A stretch of 64,000 nt of DNA from CAYZQH01 sp050300015 (lineage in GTDB: Bacteria > Pseudomonadota > Gammaproteobacteria > Pseudomonadales > Cellvibrionaceae), in assembly GCA_050300015.1 (NCBI GenBank), contig JBNKWZ010000028.1, forward strand, positions 1 through 64,000, given 5' to 3'. Position numbers and translations under genes: made by a program. The notes below the pieces were generated by a model. It was not told the origin of the DNA and made no database searches. It saw nothing but the letters and a program-made list of their open reading frames with translations. This document shows, piece by piece, positions 52,820-62,053 of the stretch (positions within the stretch are counted from its first letter, which is position 1; the number at the start of each line of letters is the position of its first letter).

Positions 52820-55018
52820 TTAGCGACTTTCAGGCTTTTGAGTCATGTCGTCCAAGGTGTGTTTACTGGATGTGCTGTCGAGAGGTGAAGCAGGCTTGGC
52901 GTGGCGCAAACCGGTGACGATATTTTCCAGCGCCTTCTCAAACAACATACCATTGTCCACCGGGTGCAACAGCCCATTCTTCAAGGCCATGGCCAGCTCT
53001 TCGCGAGATTTTTCTGCGGTTTTCATACCGGTACGGTTCACGAAAATGTATTTTCCCGTAGGTTTAATGTAAGCCGCCAAACGACAACGCGCAGGTGCCT
53101 GCCCCTGCTCAAGTACAATATCAAACCAAGCACCTTGAGCAAATGAAGCCACCATCAGCATATGAGGATCATTTTTAGGTATGGCATTGGCCTCGGCAAC
53201 AGGAACCTCGGGCACCTGGGGTTGCACCAGCGAGACGTTCGTAGTTTGCAAAGGAGCCTTCTGTGAGTCGGCCTCATCGGGTGTATTTTGCGAAGGTTTG
53301 CGAATGCGCTCGATATGACACTCTTCAATCGCAACCAATAAATCAGACACCTCAAAGGGATTATAAGAGACAGCATCTAAGCCATCCCTTAAGCGCTGTA
53401 AAATTTTTGGCCCATTCACAATCAAGGACTGACGCTCTTGCGAAGTAGACTTCGGCTTCATACTCCACAACAAATCCTCGAGCAAGGTAAGACTCTCGTT
53501 CCACGAGGGCGACTCATATCCATTTTTTAGCCCCGTCACAAATAACACGTTACTCCAGGGGCCTTTAATAAATTCCACCACAATGGCTGGCAACGATACG
53601 CCATCCAATCGAGATTGGACTTCCATTGCCACGCGTTTACGCGCCTGCTCAGACCGGGCCTTACCATCTTCGGCATCAACCATGCGTTTTTCTAATACTG
53701 CAGAGCGTCTGCGCTCTTTTTCCACAAAGGACGAAAACTCTGCCAAGGCTTCGGTAAACACATTAAAGTCGCGATCAAAGCCGGTCACAACCTTTTCAAC
53801 CACACGTGTGATACAGCGAACGAAGAGATCGTTGACCACGTCCCGTCCTGAGTTTTGCCACCCCACCGCCTGTGACGTCAGCTCATTCAAAAGTTTTCGT
53901 GCACAGTGATTTTTGTTCATCAAAAAATCGCCATCCAGCAAAGCCACTCTTAGCACTGGCACGCGTAAACGTACCAACAATTCTTTTATCGGCTTGGCCA
54001 AAGTCGGTTCACGCATCACAAAATCAAATAGCATGCCCACCAGGCGAACGGTTTCTTTCTCCACTGCACTCAATTCAAATGTGGAACCCTGATGTTTCTG
54101 CACTCGATCTAAGATTTGCTCTAAGCTCACATCCAAACGACTGAGTGCCGATGGGGGAAGCTTTTGCACAAAGGACAACAGTTTGAGCAACGCTGCATGC
54201 GGATGAGATTCAATGGGGGAGGTCTCTACCGACGCCAATGGGCTGACTTCAACCACTTTAGGTTTACCGCTTGCGTCTTCTTTAGGTTGAGGTCTTGGGG
54301 GGCGTTGCGGCTGAAGGCCGACACCATGCTTTTTAAGTAATTGGGTCAGGTCTTCATATAAGGAAGGCAGCGCTTGAATGGCCACTTTGTCGAACAATTT
54401 AAACAGCACGAGCTTCGCCTTGATATCCACATCTAGGCGTTTGACCTGTGAGACGAACGCAGCACACAAAATTTCGGGCCCCAATGGACTGGTATGCACA
54501 TTGACCGCAAGCGGCACCATGCGTTGCAATATGCGATTGAGTGGCGTTAGCTGCTCATTCACTTCTCCCGTGGCCCGCGCAACAACGTCTTCTTTCGCGA
54601 CCAATTGTTCGAGGTCATCGTTTTGAACGAGAGACAGCGCATCGGCGGAGAGTTCGCCGTCTGGCACCAAACTGTCGCGCTGATCAATGGCCACCAAACG
54701 CGCAAAGGCTTCATCGAAACACCCTAAAAAACGCTTTTCGATACTTTTGCGTTGAACGCGTACTTCGCGCATAGCATCGAAATAGGCATTTTGTTCTTGG
54801 TTAGAATGGGCATTATCTGCCAAATCAAACATGGCATCATCAGCTGCGTCGAAGTAAGCTTCAAGGCGAGCAGCCAACAGCGCTTTGGCACGCTCGTGTA
54901 ATGCATGCGCGAGAGCGGGTAGACGCACCAAGCGGCTGCGCACATGGCGTTGCACTTCCGGCTCCAAGCGTATGACCTTTGCGGTTTTAGGCACCAAGAC
55001 CTCCCAGATACTTTCCAT
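52820..55018 (-). CDS. DUF1631 family protein
   Basis: The 732-residue soluble protein is mostly helical and matches the DUF1631 family by its length and N-terminal pattern (RSRLVRLPALAHALHERA). The last ~120 residues, with GAWFDIVLEQGQAPARCRLAAY, look beta-rich and may form a small PilZ-like or similar barrel. Older annotations call such proteins thymidine phosphorylase without basis. No function is established. Confidence 0.82.
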   Translation of the reverse strand: MESIWEVLVPKTAKVIRLEPEVQRHVRSRLVRLPALAHALHERAKALLAARLEAYFDAADDAMFDLADNAHSNQEQNAYFDAMREVRVQRKSIEKRFLGCFDEAFARLVAIDQRDSLVPDGELSADALSLVQNDDLEQLVAKEDVVARATGEVNEQLTPLNRILQRMVPLAVNVHTSPLGPEILCAAFVSQVKRLDVDIKAKLVLFKLFDKVAIQALPSLYEDLTQLLKKHGVGLQPQRPPRPQPKEDASGKPKVVEVSPLASVETSPIESHPHAALLKLLSFVQKLPPSALSRLDVSLEQILDRVQKHQGSTFELSAVEKETVRLVGMLFDFVMREPTLAKPIKELLVRLRVPVLRVALLDGDFLMNKNHCARKLLNELTSQAVGWQNSGRDVVNDLFVRCITRVVEKVVTGFDRDFNVFTEALAEFSSFVEKERRRSAVLEKRMVDAEDGKARSEQARKRVAMEVQSRLDGVSLPAIVVEFIKGPWSNVLFVTGLKNGYESPSWNESLTLLEDLLWSMKPKSTSQERQSLIVNGPKILQRLRDGLDAVSYNPFEVSDLLVAIEECHIERIRKPSQNTPDEADSQKAPLQTTNVSLVQPQVPEVPVAEANAIPKNDPHMLMVASFAQGAWFDIVLEQGQAPARCRLAAYIKPTGKYIFVNRTGMKTAEKSREELAMALKNGLLHPVDNGMLFEKALENIVTGLRHAKPASPLDSTSSKHTLDDMTQKPESR

Positions 55019-55365
55019 CTGTCACGGTTACAAGCACATTACGGTGCTGTGCACATTCGAGCGATTCACACGCCTCGCGGCTATTTCTAGCGCACACAAA
55101 CACTGTCAACGGTTTGACGACAACCCCTTCAAAACCATCAACGTAAAGACTTCTGCTCGCATTTTGGCACTTAATCACTAAACGTCTATTCCATCAAAAG
55201 CAAACAAAGTTCAGTTAATTGATTACCACACTAATACGAAAGCATGAATTACCTTATAAAGGTAACACAGGGTACAATACCTTGCGTGACGAAATTAAAA
55301 AAACCGTGCGTTAGTCTCAGACCGAATTAGAACCGATATTCAAACATTTAGAACCAAATGCACCA
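55019..55365. other. Intergenic region before the protease-nadC pair
   Basis: Divergent promoter region without a gene. It contains the palindrome and -10-like element described separately. Confidence 0.5.
55250..55278 (+). promoter_or_regulatory. Promoter with overlapping palindrome
   Basis: TTACCTTATAAGGTAA is a perfect 16-bp palindrome (55250-55265). A TACAAT -10-like hexamer follows at 55273-55278, so the palindrome covers the -35 position at 17-base spacing. The transcript would have a leader of about 80 bases before the protease ATG. Confidence 0.4.
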
Positions 55366-55884
55366 ATGACCGAAAACACACCCGAAAAGACCCTTGGCAA
55401 GGGCATGCTAACCGTAGGTTGGATCATCGTTCTCATCCTTTTGTCGCTGTATTTTACAAAGTGGCAAGAGAAGAGAATCAACCCCAACCAAATGCCAGAA
55501 ACCTCTCAGGCCAAGGGCGTCAATGAACTTATACTCAGGCGCAATTATCAACACCACTATATGGTGTCCGGTAAAATAAATGGGCACAACGTGACTTTTC
55601 TTGTGGATACTGGAGCCACCCACGTATCCGTACCTCGGCATATGGCCGATGAACTGGAGCTGCGAGTGGGCGCACCCGGCATAGCCATGACTGCGAATGG
55701 TAAAGTCGAAACACGAGACACCGAGATTGATCGCCTTGAAATAGGCAGCATTACACTTCATAACGTGCGCGCGAGTCTAAACCCCGGCATGGAAGGTGAT
55801 GAAATTTTATTGGGCATGAGCGCCCTAAAAAACGTGGAATTCACCCATCGCGATGACACACTGACGCTTCGACAATACTATTAA
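55366..55884 (+). CDS. Membrane-anchored retropepsin-like aspartic protease
   Basis: The 172-residue protein has one membrane segment (about 14-30) followed by a retropepsin-type domain with the active-site motif FLVDTGATHVSV (D81) and a later EILLGMSAL strand. Only one catalytic Asp is present per chain, so a dimer is needed for activity. This matches the TIGR02281 group of bacterial retropepsin-like proteases. It faces the periplasm by topology. It lies eight bases before nadC. Confidence 0.88.
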   Translation: MTENTPEKTLGKGMLTVGWIIVLILLSLYFTKWQEKRINPNQMPETSQAKGVNELILRRNYQHHYMVSGKINGHNVTFLVDTGATHVSVPRHMADELELRVGAPGIAMTANGKVETRDTEIDRLEIGSITLHNVRASLNPGMEGDEILLGMSALKNVEFTHRDDTLTLRQYY

Positions 55885-55892
55885 ACTCACCC

Positions 55893-56738
55893 ATGAATGT
55901 ATCTCTCAAAGACCTGCAAAATGATATTCCTCAAAATGTGGCTACGGCCCTTGCCGAAGACGTGGGCAGCGGCGATGTAACGGCCGAGCTCATTCCGGCT
56001 GAAGCCCACTGTACCGCAACATTAATTACCCGCGAGGCTTGTATTGTGTGCGGGCAACCTTGGGTAAACGAAGTGTTTAACCAATTGGGCAATACCGTAA
56101 CCATTGATTGGAAAGTGCTCGAGGGTGCCCACGTGGTAAAAAATACTTGTCTAGCCACCTTATCAGGGAATGCTCGCGCGATACTCACCGGTGAGCGCAC
56201 TGCACTGAATTTCCTACAGCTGTTGAGTGGCACAGCGACCACTGCGCACGCCTATGCGAAATGTGCGGCTGGCACCGATTTAACCATACTGGATACCCGC
56301 AAAACCTTACCGGGGCTGCGCATGGCTCAAAAATATGCTGTGGCGGTGGGCGGCTGTAAAAACCATCGACTCGCGCTGTACGATGCGTTTCTAATCAAAG
56401 AAAATCATATTGCGGCCTGTGGCGGCATCGGCTTGGCGATTACGCGTGCACAAACCCTGCACCCGGAATTACCGATTATCGTGGAAGTTGAAAATTACAC
56501 AGAGTACTGTGAGGCCATCCAATTTCCCATTACACGCATCATGCTCGACAGCCTGTCTGAGGCGGATTTGGAAAAAGTCTTTGCCCACCCCACCGCTATT
56601 CCCCTGGAAACCTCTGGCAACGTCGATGCGCAAGCACTGGCCACCATCGCCAAAACACCGGTTCAGGCAGTATCAAGTGGTGCACTCACCAAGCACGTAC
56701 GTGCAATTGATTTGTCACTGCGGGTTACACTGGCCTAG
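55893..56738 (+). CDS. nadC: Quinolinate phosphoribosyltransferase
   Basis: NadC makes nicotinate mononucleotide from quinolinate in NAD synthesis. The 281-residue protein has LDTRKTLPGLR, the conserved GGCKNHR(L) block, KENHI and the final VQAVSSGALTKHV segment. Length is typical. The TAG stop lies within the CTAG at the left end of the mobile element, so the insertion left the stop codon intact. Confidence 0.96.
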   Translation: MNVSLKDLQNDIPQNVATALAEDVGSGDVTAELIPAEAHCTATLITREACIVCGQPWVNEVFNQLGNTVTIDWKVLEGAHVVKNTCLATLSGNARAILTGERTALNFLQLLSGTATTAHAYAKCAAGTDLTILDTRKTLPGLRMAQKYAVAVGGCKNHRLALYDAFLIKENHIAACGGIGLAITRAQTLHPELPIIVEVENYTEYCEAIQFPITRIMLDSLSEADLEKVFAHPTAIPLETSGNVDAQALATIAKTPVQAVSSGALTKHVRAIDLSLRVTLA

Positions 56739-57104
56739 GGAACCTCTGATTAAGTCCCGATAGCTTCTGGCATTCAGAGCTTTTCGAGATCAAGGCCGTG
56801 ATTTGACCGTTTTTTGCTCCTGCAAAAACGGCATTTCCGCCATCCATAATGGTCAATTCATACTGGTGGTCTGACGAAAATCACTAACGAAGAGTTCGGA
56901 AAGCTCTGCAAGCCCCGAAGGACACGACTTCAAAGCCCATCTGAGGTGTTACTTTCCTTGTTAAGGACTACGTCCATTAACTTCACAAAGCGCCTTGCCA
57001 ATTGAGCCTTGAGGGCCTGCGCACGGATGCACGGATGCAGGCGGTAGAGCGACGCAGGAAGCCCAAGCCGAGAAGCCATTGGGATTTAATCAGAGGTTCC
57101 CTAG
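56735..57104. mobile_element. Non-autonomous inverted-repeat element (MITE-like), copy 2
   Basis: The 370-base element is flanked by CTAG on both sides, with ends GGGAACCTCTGATTAAGTCC and the inverse at the right. It has the opposite orientation to the copy at 31794-32168 and is highly similar to it. No transposase is encoded. Confidence 0.8.
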
Positions 57105-57116
57105 AGAAGCTGCGAC

Positions 57117-57806
57117 TTAAACATTGGGCAAGGCCCAATCAATGGGCGTCAACCCTTGCTGTTGCAACCAAGCGTTGCTTTTAGAAAAGTGACCATTGCC
57201 AAAAAAACCTCGATGGGCAGACAACGGCGAGGGGTGCGGCGACTTCAACACCAGATGCTTTTGGGTATCAATAAGCGCGCCTTTTTTCTGCGCGTAACTG
57301 CCCCAAAGTAAAAAAACCAATCCCGTGCGGTGGGTATTCAACTTCTCAATAACAGCATCTGTAAAAGTCTCCCAACCTTTGTTTTGATGGGCACCCGCAC
57401 ACGCCTGCTCCACAGTTAAGGTGGCATTCAACAGTAATACACCTTGCTCGGCCCAGGATTGTAAGCATCCATGCGAAGGAATGGGGTGCCCCAAATCTTG
57501 CTGGATTTCCTTGAAAATATTCAAAAGCGAAGGGGGAAAAGCGACGCCAGGCAGGACCGAGAAACAGAGGCCGTGGGCTTGCCCAGGACCGTGATACGGA
57601 TCTTGCCCCAAAATCACCACTTTAACCTTGTCGAATGGCGTGGTATTTAGAGCATTGAAAATTTGCTTACCCGGTGGATAGATAACTTTTTTTTGCGCCT
57701 TTTGCTCAGACAGAAACCGCTTGAGCTCACGCATATAGGGCTTGCTAAATTCCGGCTTCAAATAGTCGAGCCACGCGTCATTTAAATCAATGGTTTTGGA
57801 CGGCAT
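57117..57806 (-). CDS. ung: Uracil-DNA glycosylase
   Basis: Ung removes uracil from DNA. The protein of about 229 residues has the water-activating loop VVILGQDPYHGPGQAHGL, and the family motifs LLLNATLTVE and the DNA-intercalating loop HPSPLSAHRGF. An ATG at 57872 would add 22 hydrophobic residues foreign to the family, so MPSKTID at 57806 is preferred, although no ribosome-binding site precedes it. Confidence 0.95.
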   Translation of the reverse strand: MPSKTIDLNDAWLDYLKPEFSKPYMRELKRFLSEQKAQKKVIYPPGKQIFNALNTTPFDKVKVVILGQDPYHGPGQAHGLCFSVLPGVAFPPSLLNIFKEIQQDLGHPIPSHGCLQSWAEQGVLLLNATLTVEQACAGAHQNKGWETFTDAVIEKLNTHRTGLVFLLWGSYAQKKGALIDTQKHLVLKSPHPSPLSAHRGFFGNGHFSKSNAWLQQQGLTPIDWALPNV

Positions 57807-57926
57807 AAAATCAAACACACACAAAATAAAGAGGCGTACTTTACGTTGCAAATCGCATAAGCTCAACAACACGCCACGTGAAAACGTGAAAGTCCATCAT
57901 GTCTGTGGAACCCAGGTAACGGTACA

Positions 57927-58409
57927 ATGAACACAAACGATCTTTGTCGACACTTTGACTTATCCCCACACCCGTTAGAGGGTGGCTACTTTAAACGTAT
58001 ATTTGAATCCAACCATCACCTGCCAACGCCAAGCGGTGAGAGGCCGGCTGCTACAGCCATCCACTACCTTCTCAGTCAGGACTCGCCCATCGGGTATATG
58101 CACAAAAATGTTTCTGATATTTTGCACTTTCACCACTCGGGAGACCCTATTCGATACTATTTGGTCTCAGCCGAGGGCCAATATCAAACGGTCGTACTCG
58201 GGCCTGACATCACCCAAAATCATGTCCCCTTTTTGTGTGTGCCCGGAAATACATGGAAAGCCAGCGAGCTTATCAGTGGTGACTATGGCTTAATCAGCGA
58301 AGTTGTCTGTCCAGGTTTTGAATATGCCGACAACATACAGGCCGACAAAACATGGTTGACATCTTTACCCCCCCAATCCCACGCAACGCTCTGCCATCTG
58401 GTAAAATAG
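57927..58409 (+). CDS. Cupin domain protein (DUF985)
   Basis: The 160-residue protein is a single cupin of the DUF985 type, with LEGGYFKRIFES, TAIHYLLS and the metal-type motif HFHHSGDPIRYYLV. The end has GFEYADNIQAD. Substrate and activity are not known. Confidence 0.88.
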   Translation: MNTNDLCRHFDLSPHPLEGGYFKRIFESNHHLPTPSGERPAATAIHYLLSQDSPIGYMHKNVSDILHFHHSGDPIRYYLVSAEGQYQTVVLGPDITQNHVPFLCVPGNTWKASELISGDYGLISEVVCPGFEYADNIQADKTWLTSLPPQSHATLCHLVK

Positions 58410-58433
58410 CCTTTCTTCTAAAATGACACGCCC

Positions 58434-59210
58434 ATGAAAACAGAAACGATCAAAGCTGCCGCCCAAATATTAAAGCAAAGGCGTGATGCTCATAGCGATG
58501 GCCCGCGATTACCTCCGCATCTGCGACCTACCAGTCTGAATGAAGCCCTTGCGATTCAAGACGCCGTTACTCGCGCAATGATAGACGACAATTTTGACGC
58601 CGTAGCGGGCTGGAAGTGTCTGCTCCCACCAGAGGGCAAACAGATCGTCGCCCCCCTATTTCAGAGCCAAACGTATAATCAGTCGCCCTGTGCTCTAACC
58701 CCCCTAAACGAGTGCGCAGCAATAGAACCAGAGATCGCCTTTAAATTTGCCCACGATCTACCGCCACGCGAAAAGCCCTACTCCGAGCAAGACGTACGCG
58801 CGGCCATACAAAGCCATCATTTGGCGTTTGAGCTGATCAAAAGCCGATATGTCACACCAGAGGATTGTGAGTTTCCCGAACTACTTGCAGATGGCCTATT
58901 CAATCAAGGTGTATTCGTGGGCCCTGCTTTTTCGAACACCCCACAAGCCAAACTCGAGTTAACTCTACACACCTCGCAAGGAACACAACACATTACGGGG
59001 CAGCACCCTAATTTGGCCCCTTTTGCACCGCTGGTCTGGCTTGCAAACCATCTAAACCAAAGAGGGGGCGGCATTCAGGCCGGCCAAGTGGTAATCACTG
59101 GATCTTATGCGGGGGTTCTTTCCGTTGGTTTTCATGAGACCATCCAAATAGAGTATGAAGGGCTTGGGCAAATGTCAGCGCTGTTTGTACCACACCCCGA
59201 AAACCCTTAA
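58434..59210 (+). CDS. 2-keto-4-pentenoate hydratase/FAH family protein
   Basis: The 258-residue protein matches the MhpD-like branch of the fumarylacetoacetate hydrolase superfamily. Visible features are GWKCLLPPEG, the metal-binding acidic pattern AIEPEIAFKF, and VITGSYAGV near the end. Such enzymes hydrate 2-hydroxydienoates or decarboxylate oxalocrotonate, but no degradation genes are adjacent. A TAAAAT hexamer at 58419-58424 lies nine bases before the ATG. Confidence 0.82.
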   Translation: MKTETIKAAAQILKQRRDAHSDGPRLPPHLRPTSLNEALAIQDAVTRAMIDDNFDAVAGWKCLLPPEGKQIVAPLFQSQTYNQSPCALTPLNECAAIEPEIAFKFAHDLPPREKPYSEQDVRAAIQSHHLAFELIKSRYVTPEDCEFPELLADGLFNQGVFVGPAFSNTPQAKLELTLHTSQGTQHITGQHPNLAPFAPLVWLANHLNQRGGGIQAGQVVITGSYAGVLSVGFHETIQIEYEGLGQMSALFVPHPENP

Positions 59211-59221
59211 AGTGAACGTCT

Positions 59222-59282
59222 GGAGAACCTCTGATCAAGTCCAAACGGCTTCTACACCATTTGAACTTGATCAGAGGTCCCC
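59222..59282. repeat. Minimal inverted-repeat element
   Basis: GGAGAACCTCTGATCAAGT (59222-59240) and ACTTGATCAGAGGTCCCC (59265-59282) form an inverted repeat around 24 bases. The ends are the same as those of the ~370-bp elements, so this is an internally deleted member of the family. Confidence 0.65.
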
Positions 59283-59319
59283 TAAACACCAATAACAGCA
59301 TTGCTCTTTAGGAGGCAAA

Positions 59320-60732
59320 ATGCGAATCATACAACTCTCTTTATTTACCATAGTTTTTACAGCCCTCGCTCATCTGGCGGCAGCCGATGAAATGCGTGAG
59401 TCGCTGTTTGGTGAGGCCGACAGCGCACTCAGAAAGGCCAATGAGCTGAGTGCCAATGTGCTGACCCCTGTGAGCTATGGCAAAGCCAGTGATTATTACC
59501 GGCGGGCAGATGAACGTTTTGAAAAAGGCAAAAGCATCGATCGAATAAAACAAGACCTCGCCCAGGCCACTCAGCTGTACAAACAAGCCATCAAGGGCGT
59601 TGAACTCGCCGAAGTGACTTTTACAACAATGATCCGTGCGAGAAAAGATGCACTCACAGCCAAGGCTGATCAGTACGCACCGGAGCTGTGGCAGGAAGCG
59701 GCAGAAGACTTCGCTGCAGCAGCCAAAAAATTGGAGGGCGGCAATGTTAAATCCGCCAGCAAGCTGGCTGCAAAAGCCGAATCCGCACTAAGAGCCGCAG
59801 AGTTAGCGGCCATTAAGGCGAACTATTTAAATGAAACCCGCAATATCATTGCCCGGGCCAAAAATGACAAAGTTTATAAATATGCTCCAAAGACGCTCGC
59901 AAAGGCCGAAAGTTTATTAACACAAGCAGAACAAGCGTTAAGTGAAAATCGCTACGACATTGACCAACCTAGGTCGCTCGCTCGCGAAGCCAATTATGAA
60001 GCCAACCACGCGATACAGATTGCCTCGAAAGTGATGCCCTTGATGCGCGGTGACCGCGAGCCAGAAGATGTCATATTGGAAATGGAGGAGCCCATTGTAC
60101 GAGTAGCGAGCGCGCTAGACCTTGTAGCAGAACTGGATGGCCAAAGCGAAGATCCCATGAAAGGCATTATGAGTCGCATATCCGAATTGCAGATGCGATC
60201 CTATGAGCTCGGTGAAGCCGAGCAGCGACTACAACAACTAGACACCGAAATTGGTTACCTGGAAGAACGCATGGGCATGCAAAATGAGCGACTCGCTCGT
60301 CAAGAGAGGCGTCGTGCGTTGTTTGAAAAAGCTGACAGCCTGTTTGAGGACGAAGAAGCTGTGGTACTCACCAAAGGCAATGACATACTGGTGCGGATGG
60401 TGGGATTGAACTTCGCTCCAGGAAAATCGACCATTGAATCCCAGTATTTTGGAATTTTGGCGAAAGTGCAAAAGGCCATGGACCTGTTTCCACAAGCACC
60501 CGTTATTGTCGAAGGGCATACAGACTCATTTGGGGGTGATGAGATAAACCTTGAACTGTCTCGCCAGCGTGCAGAAGCGGTGAGAGCATACTTGTTAGCC
60601 AATATGCCAGAGCGCACCAATATGTCCATTTCCGCGGATGGCTTTGGTGAGACACGCCCGATTGGTAACAACGAAACGGTTGACGGCAGAAAGCGCAATC
60701 GCCGTATTGATTTAGTCATCAAAACCGAATAG
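59320..60732 (+). CDS. OmpA-family protein with DUF4398-like helical region
   Basis: The 470-residue protein has a signal peptide (cleaved near LAAADE), a long Ala-rich helical region (about 25-330) and a C-terminal OmpA domain (about 355-468). The helical part opens like DUF4398, with repeated AKA-x-x-L patterns. The OmpA domain has VEGHTDSFGGDEINLELSRQRA and NRRIDLVI, which bind peptidoglycan. AGGAGG precedes the ATG. It probably links the outer membrane to the wall. Confidence 0.9.
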   Translation: MRIIQLSLFTIVFTALAHLAAADEMRESLFGEADSALRKANELSANVLTPVSYGKASDYYRRADERFEKGKSIDRIKQDLAQATQLYKQAIKGVELAEVTFTTMIRARKDALTAKADQYAPELWQEAAEDFAAAAKKLEGGNVKSASKLAAKAESALRAAELAAIKANYLNETRNIIARAKNDKVYKYAPKTLAKAESLLTQAEQALSENRYDIDQPRSLAREANYEANHAIQIASKVMPLMRGDREPEDVILEMEEPIVRVASALDLVAELDGQSEDPMKGIMSRISELQMRSYELGEAEQRLQQLDTEIGYLEERMGMQNERLARQERRRALFEKADSLFEDEEAVVLTKGNDILVRMVGLNFAPGKSTIESQYFGILAKVQKAMDLFPQAPVIVEGHTDSFGGDEINLELSRQRAEAVRAYLLANMPERTNMSISADGFGETRPIGNNETVDGRKRNRRIDLVIKTE

Positions 60733-60748
60733 ATCGCCGTGTTAGACC

Positions 60749-60784
60749 CACAAAAAAACCCGCCTATGTGCGGTTTTTTTTGTG
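60749..60784. terminator. Bidirectional rho-independent terminator
   Basis: CACAAAAAAACC and GGTTTTTTTTGTG flank a CGC..GCG stem, so the hairpin gives T runs on both strands. It serves the OmpA gene and probably the phasin gene from the other side. Confidence 0.8.
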
Positions 60785-60810
60785 TTTTCATCTACCTAAC
60801 TAAACGCCAA

Positions 60811-61397
60811 TCATCCTGCGCTGATAGACACTTCTGGTGCTGACGCGGTCTTGGAGGCGCCGGGCTTTGCCTCTTGCTTAGCAGAGGGTTTTGCCGAAGG
60901 TTTGGCTACGCTTTACTCACTGATGTTCGCGACTTGGCGGCGGCACTCGACTTAGTCGTACTGGATTTAGTAGCACGGGCCGTAGGGGTTTTGGTTTTAG
61001 CTTTGCTGGTTTGAGTTTTAGCTTTGCTTTTAGAGTCGGTGTTTTTGGAGGCGGTTGTAGTACTCTCAGCACTGACGCCAGCCACAGGTATAACGCTACT
61101 CATCATAATGGCGGAAATCTTCTCTTGGGTATCGCTAAAAATGCCCACCGAGGCTTCAGTGACATTTTGCATCCGCTTGCTTACATCCTCCCAAAACACC
61201 TGGTTTGCCTTCATCCATCCACCCACGTCGGTTTGGCCGAATAAAGTTTCTGAATGCGCCATACTTTGATTCAACACCTCGCTCCACATCGCCGTTTGCG
61301 ACTTTGCAATGCGCTCTGAAGCTTCCCACTGCAACTGAGCAATCTTTTCAAAAGATTCAAACATTTCTGTTTGCCCACTCAATATTGCGTTTTGCAT
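60811..61397 (-). CDS. Phasin with Lys/Ala-rich tail, frame broken near the end
   Basis: The first ~163 residues match the phasin family, with IAQLQWEASERIAKSQTAMW and a helical body of Gln and Met-rich repeats. A low-complexity tail of KA/KT/KS repeats follows, like the histone-like PhaF tail that binds DNA and granules. The main frame stops at TAG (60906-60908). An overlapping frame continues the same style of repeat (VAKPSAKPSAKQEAKPGASK, to TGA at 60811), so the C-terminus was probably longer and was cut by a small indel. The start at 61397 (MQNAILSGQ) has AGGG upstream; a GTG at 61445 is less likely. Confidence 0.75.
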
Positions 61398-61450
61398 ATC
61401 AATACCCTGCATCTTGGCGGTCAACTGAAGCCCCCGCTTGACCACGGAGG

Positions 61451-61476
61451 CTATAAAAAAGCCCGACGATTGTCAG
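61451..61476 (-). terminator. Terminator between the two phasin genes
   Basis: On the minus strand AGCCTGAC pairs with GTCGGGCT across AATC, followed by TTTTTT. It ends the transcript of the 61535-61849 phasin. Confidence 0.7.
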
Positions 61477-61534
61477 GCTCTCGCAACTTCCCGCCCGACT
61501 GGCGGGATGGAGCGTTTAACAATCTATCGGCGGA

Positions 61535-61849
61535 CTATACGGCTACCGAACTCTTAATCACGTCACTCATTTTTTCCTGCGTTGACGTCATCATTTCGTA
61601 GGCCTCAGTGGATGCAGCTATCCATTTGGCTTGCATGCCTTCGAGATAGGCTTTCTGAGTTTGGTAAACACCCGAATAATCCTTTTGCGCACTCATTTCT
61701 TTCGCAAAGCTCATACCGTCTTCAATAATGTCAGTAACAAAGCTTTTTTGCTTCTCGGCCACATCCTCCATTAACTTTGCGTTAAAGGTCATAAGCTCTG
61801 TCATAGGCTTCATGGCGGATTGTGCTTGCTCGAAAATTTTATCGTACAT
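61535..61849 (-). CDS. Phasin family protein
   Basis: The 104-residue amphipathic helical protein has the phasin pattern: FEQAQSAMKPMTELMTFNAKLMED, a later FAKEMSAQKDYSGV, and a helix with AYEMMTSTQEKMSD. Phasins coat polyhydroxyalkanoate granules. GGAG lies at good distance before the ATG. A strong promoter and a PhaR-like site precede it. Confidence 0.9.
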   Translation of the reverse strand: MYDKIFEQAQSAMKPMTELMTFNAKLMEDVAEKQKSFVTDIIEDGMSFAKEMSAQKDYSGVYQTQKAYLEGMQAKWIAASTEAYEMMTSTQEKMSDVIKSSVAV

Positions 61850-61934
61850 GGCTGCTCTCCTGTTGAGGGTACACGCGATATCAGAGAATTCAGCTGGGCA
61901 AACCCGGGCTCAAAAGGGGCCAAACCAACTCTGC

Positions 61935-61982
61935 TGCATTGCAATATAGCTCAAGTGTATGCCTACGCACGCAGGCCGTCAA
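61935..61982 (-). promoter_or_regulatory. Phasin promoter with PhaR-type operator
   Basis: On the minus strand TTGACG (61982-61977) is followed after 17 bases by TACACT (61959-61954), a good sigma-70 promoter. The sequence TGC-AAT-GCA at 61943-61935, just downstream of the expected start, matches the TGC-N3-GCA site known for PhaR. Bound PhaR would block early transcription. Confidence 0.6.
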
Positions 61983-62053
61983 CCGCATGTTGCGACGCAA
62001 CAACTCACTTTTAGATTATTTTGCTATATGCCCGACAGCTGGCGCCTAAGCTC

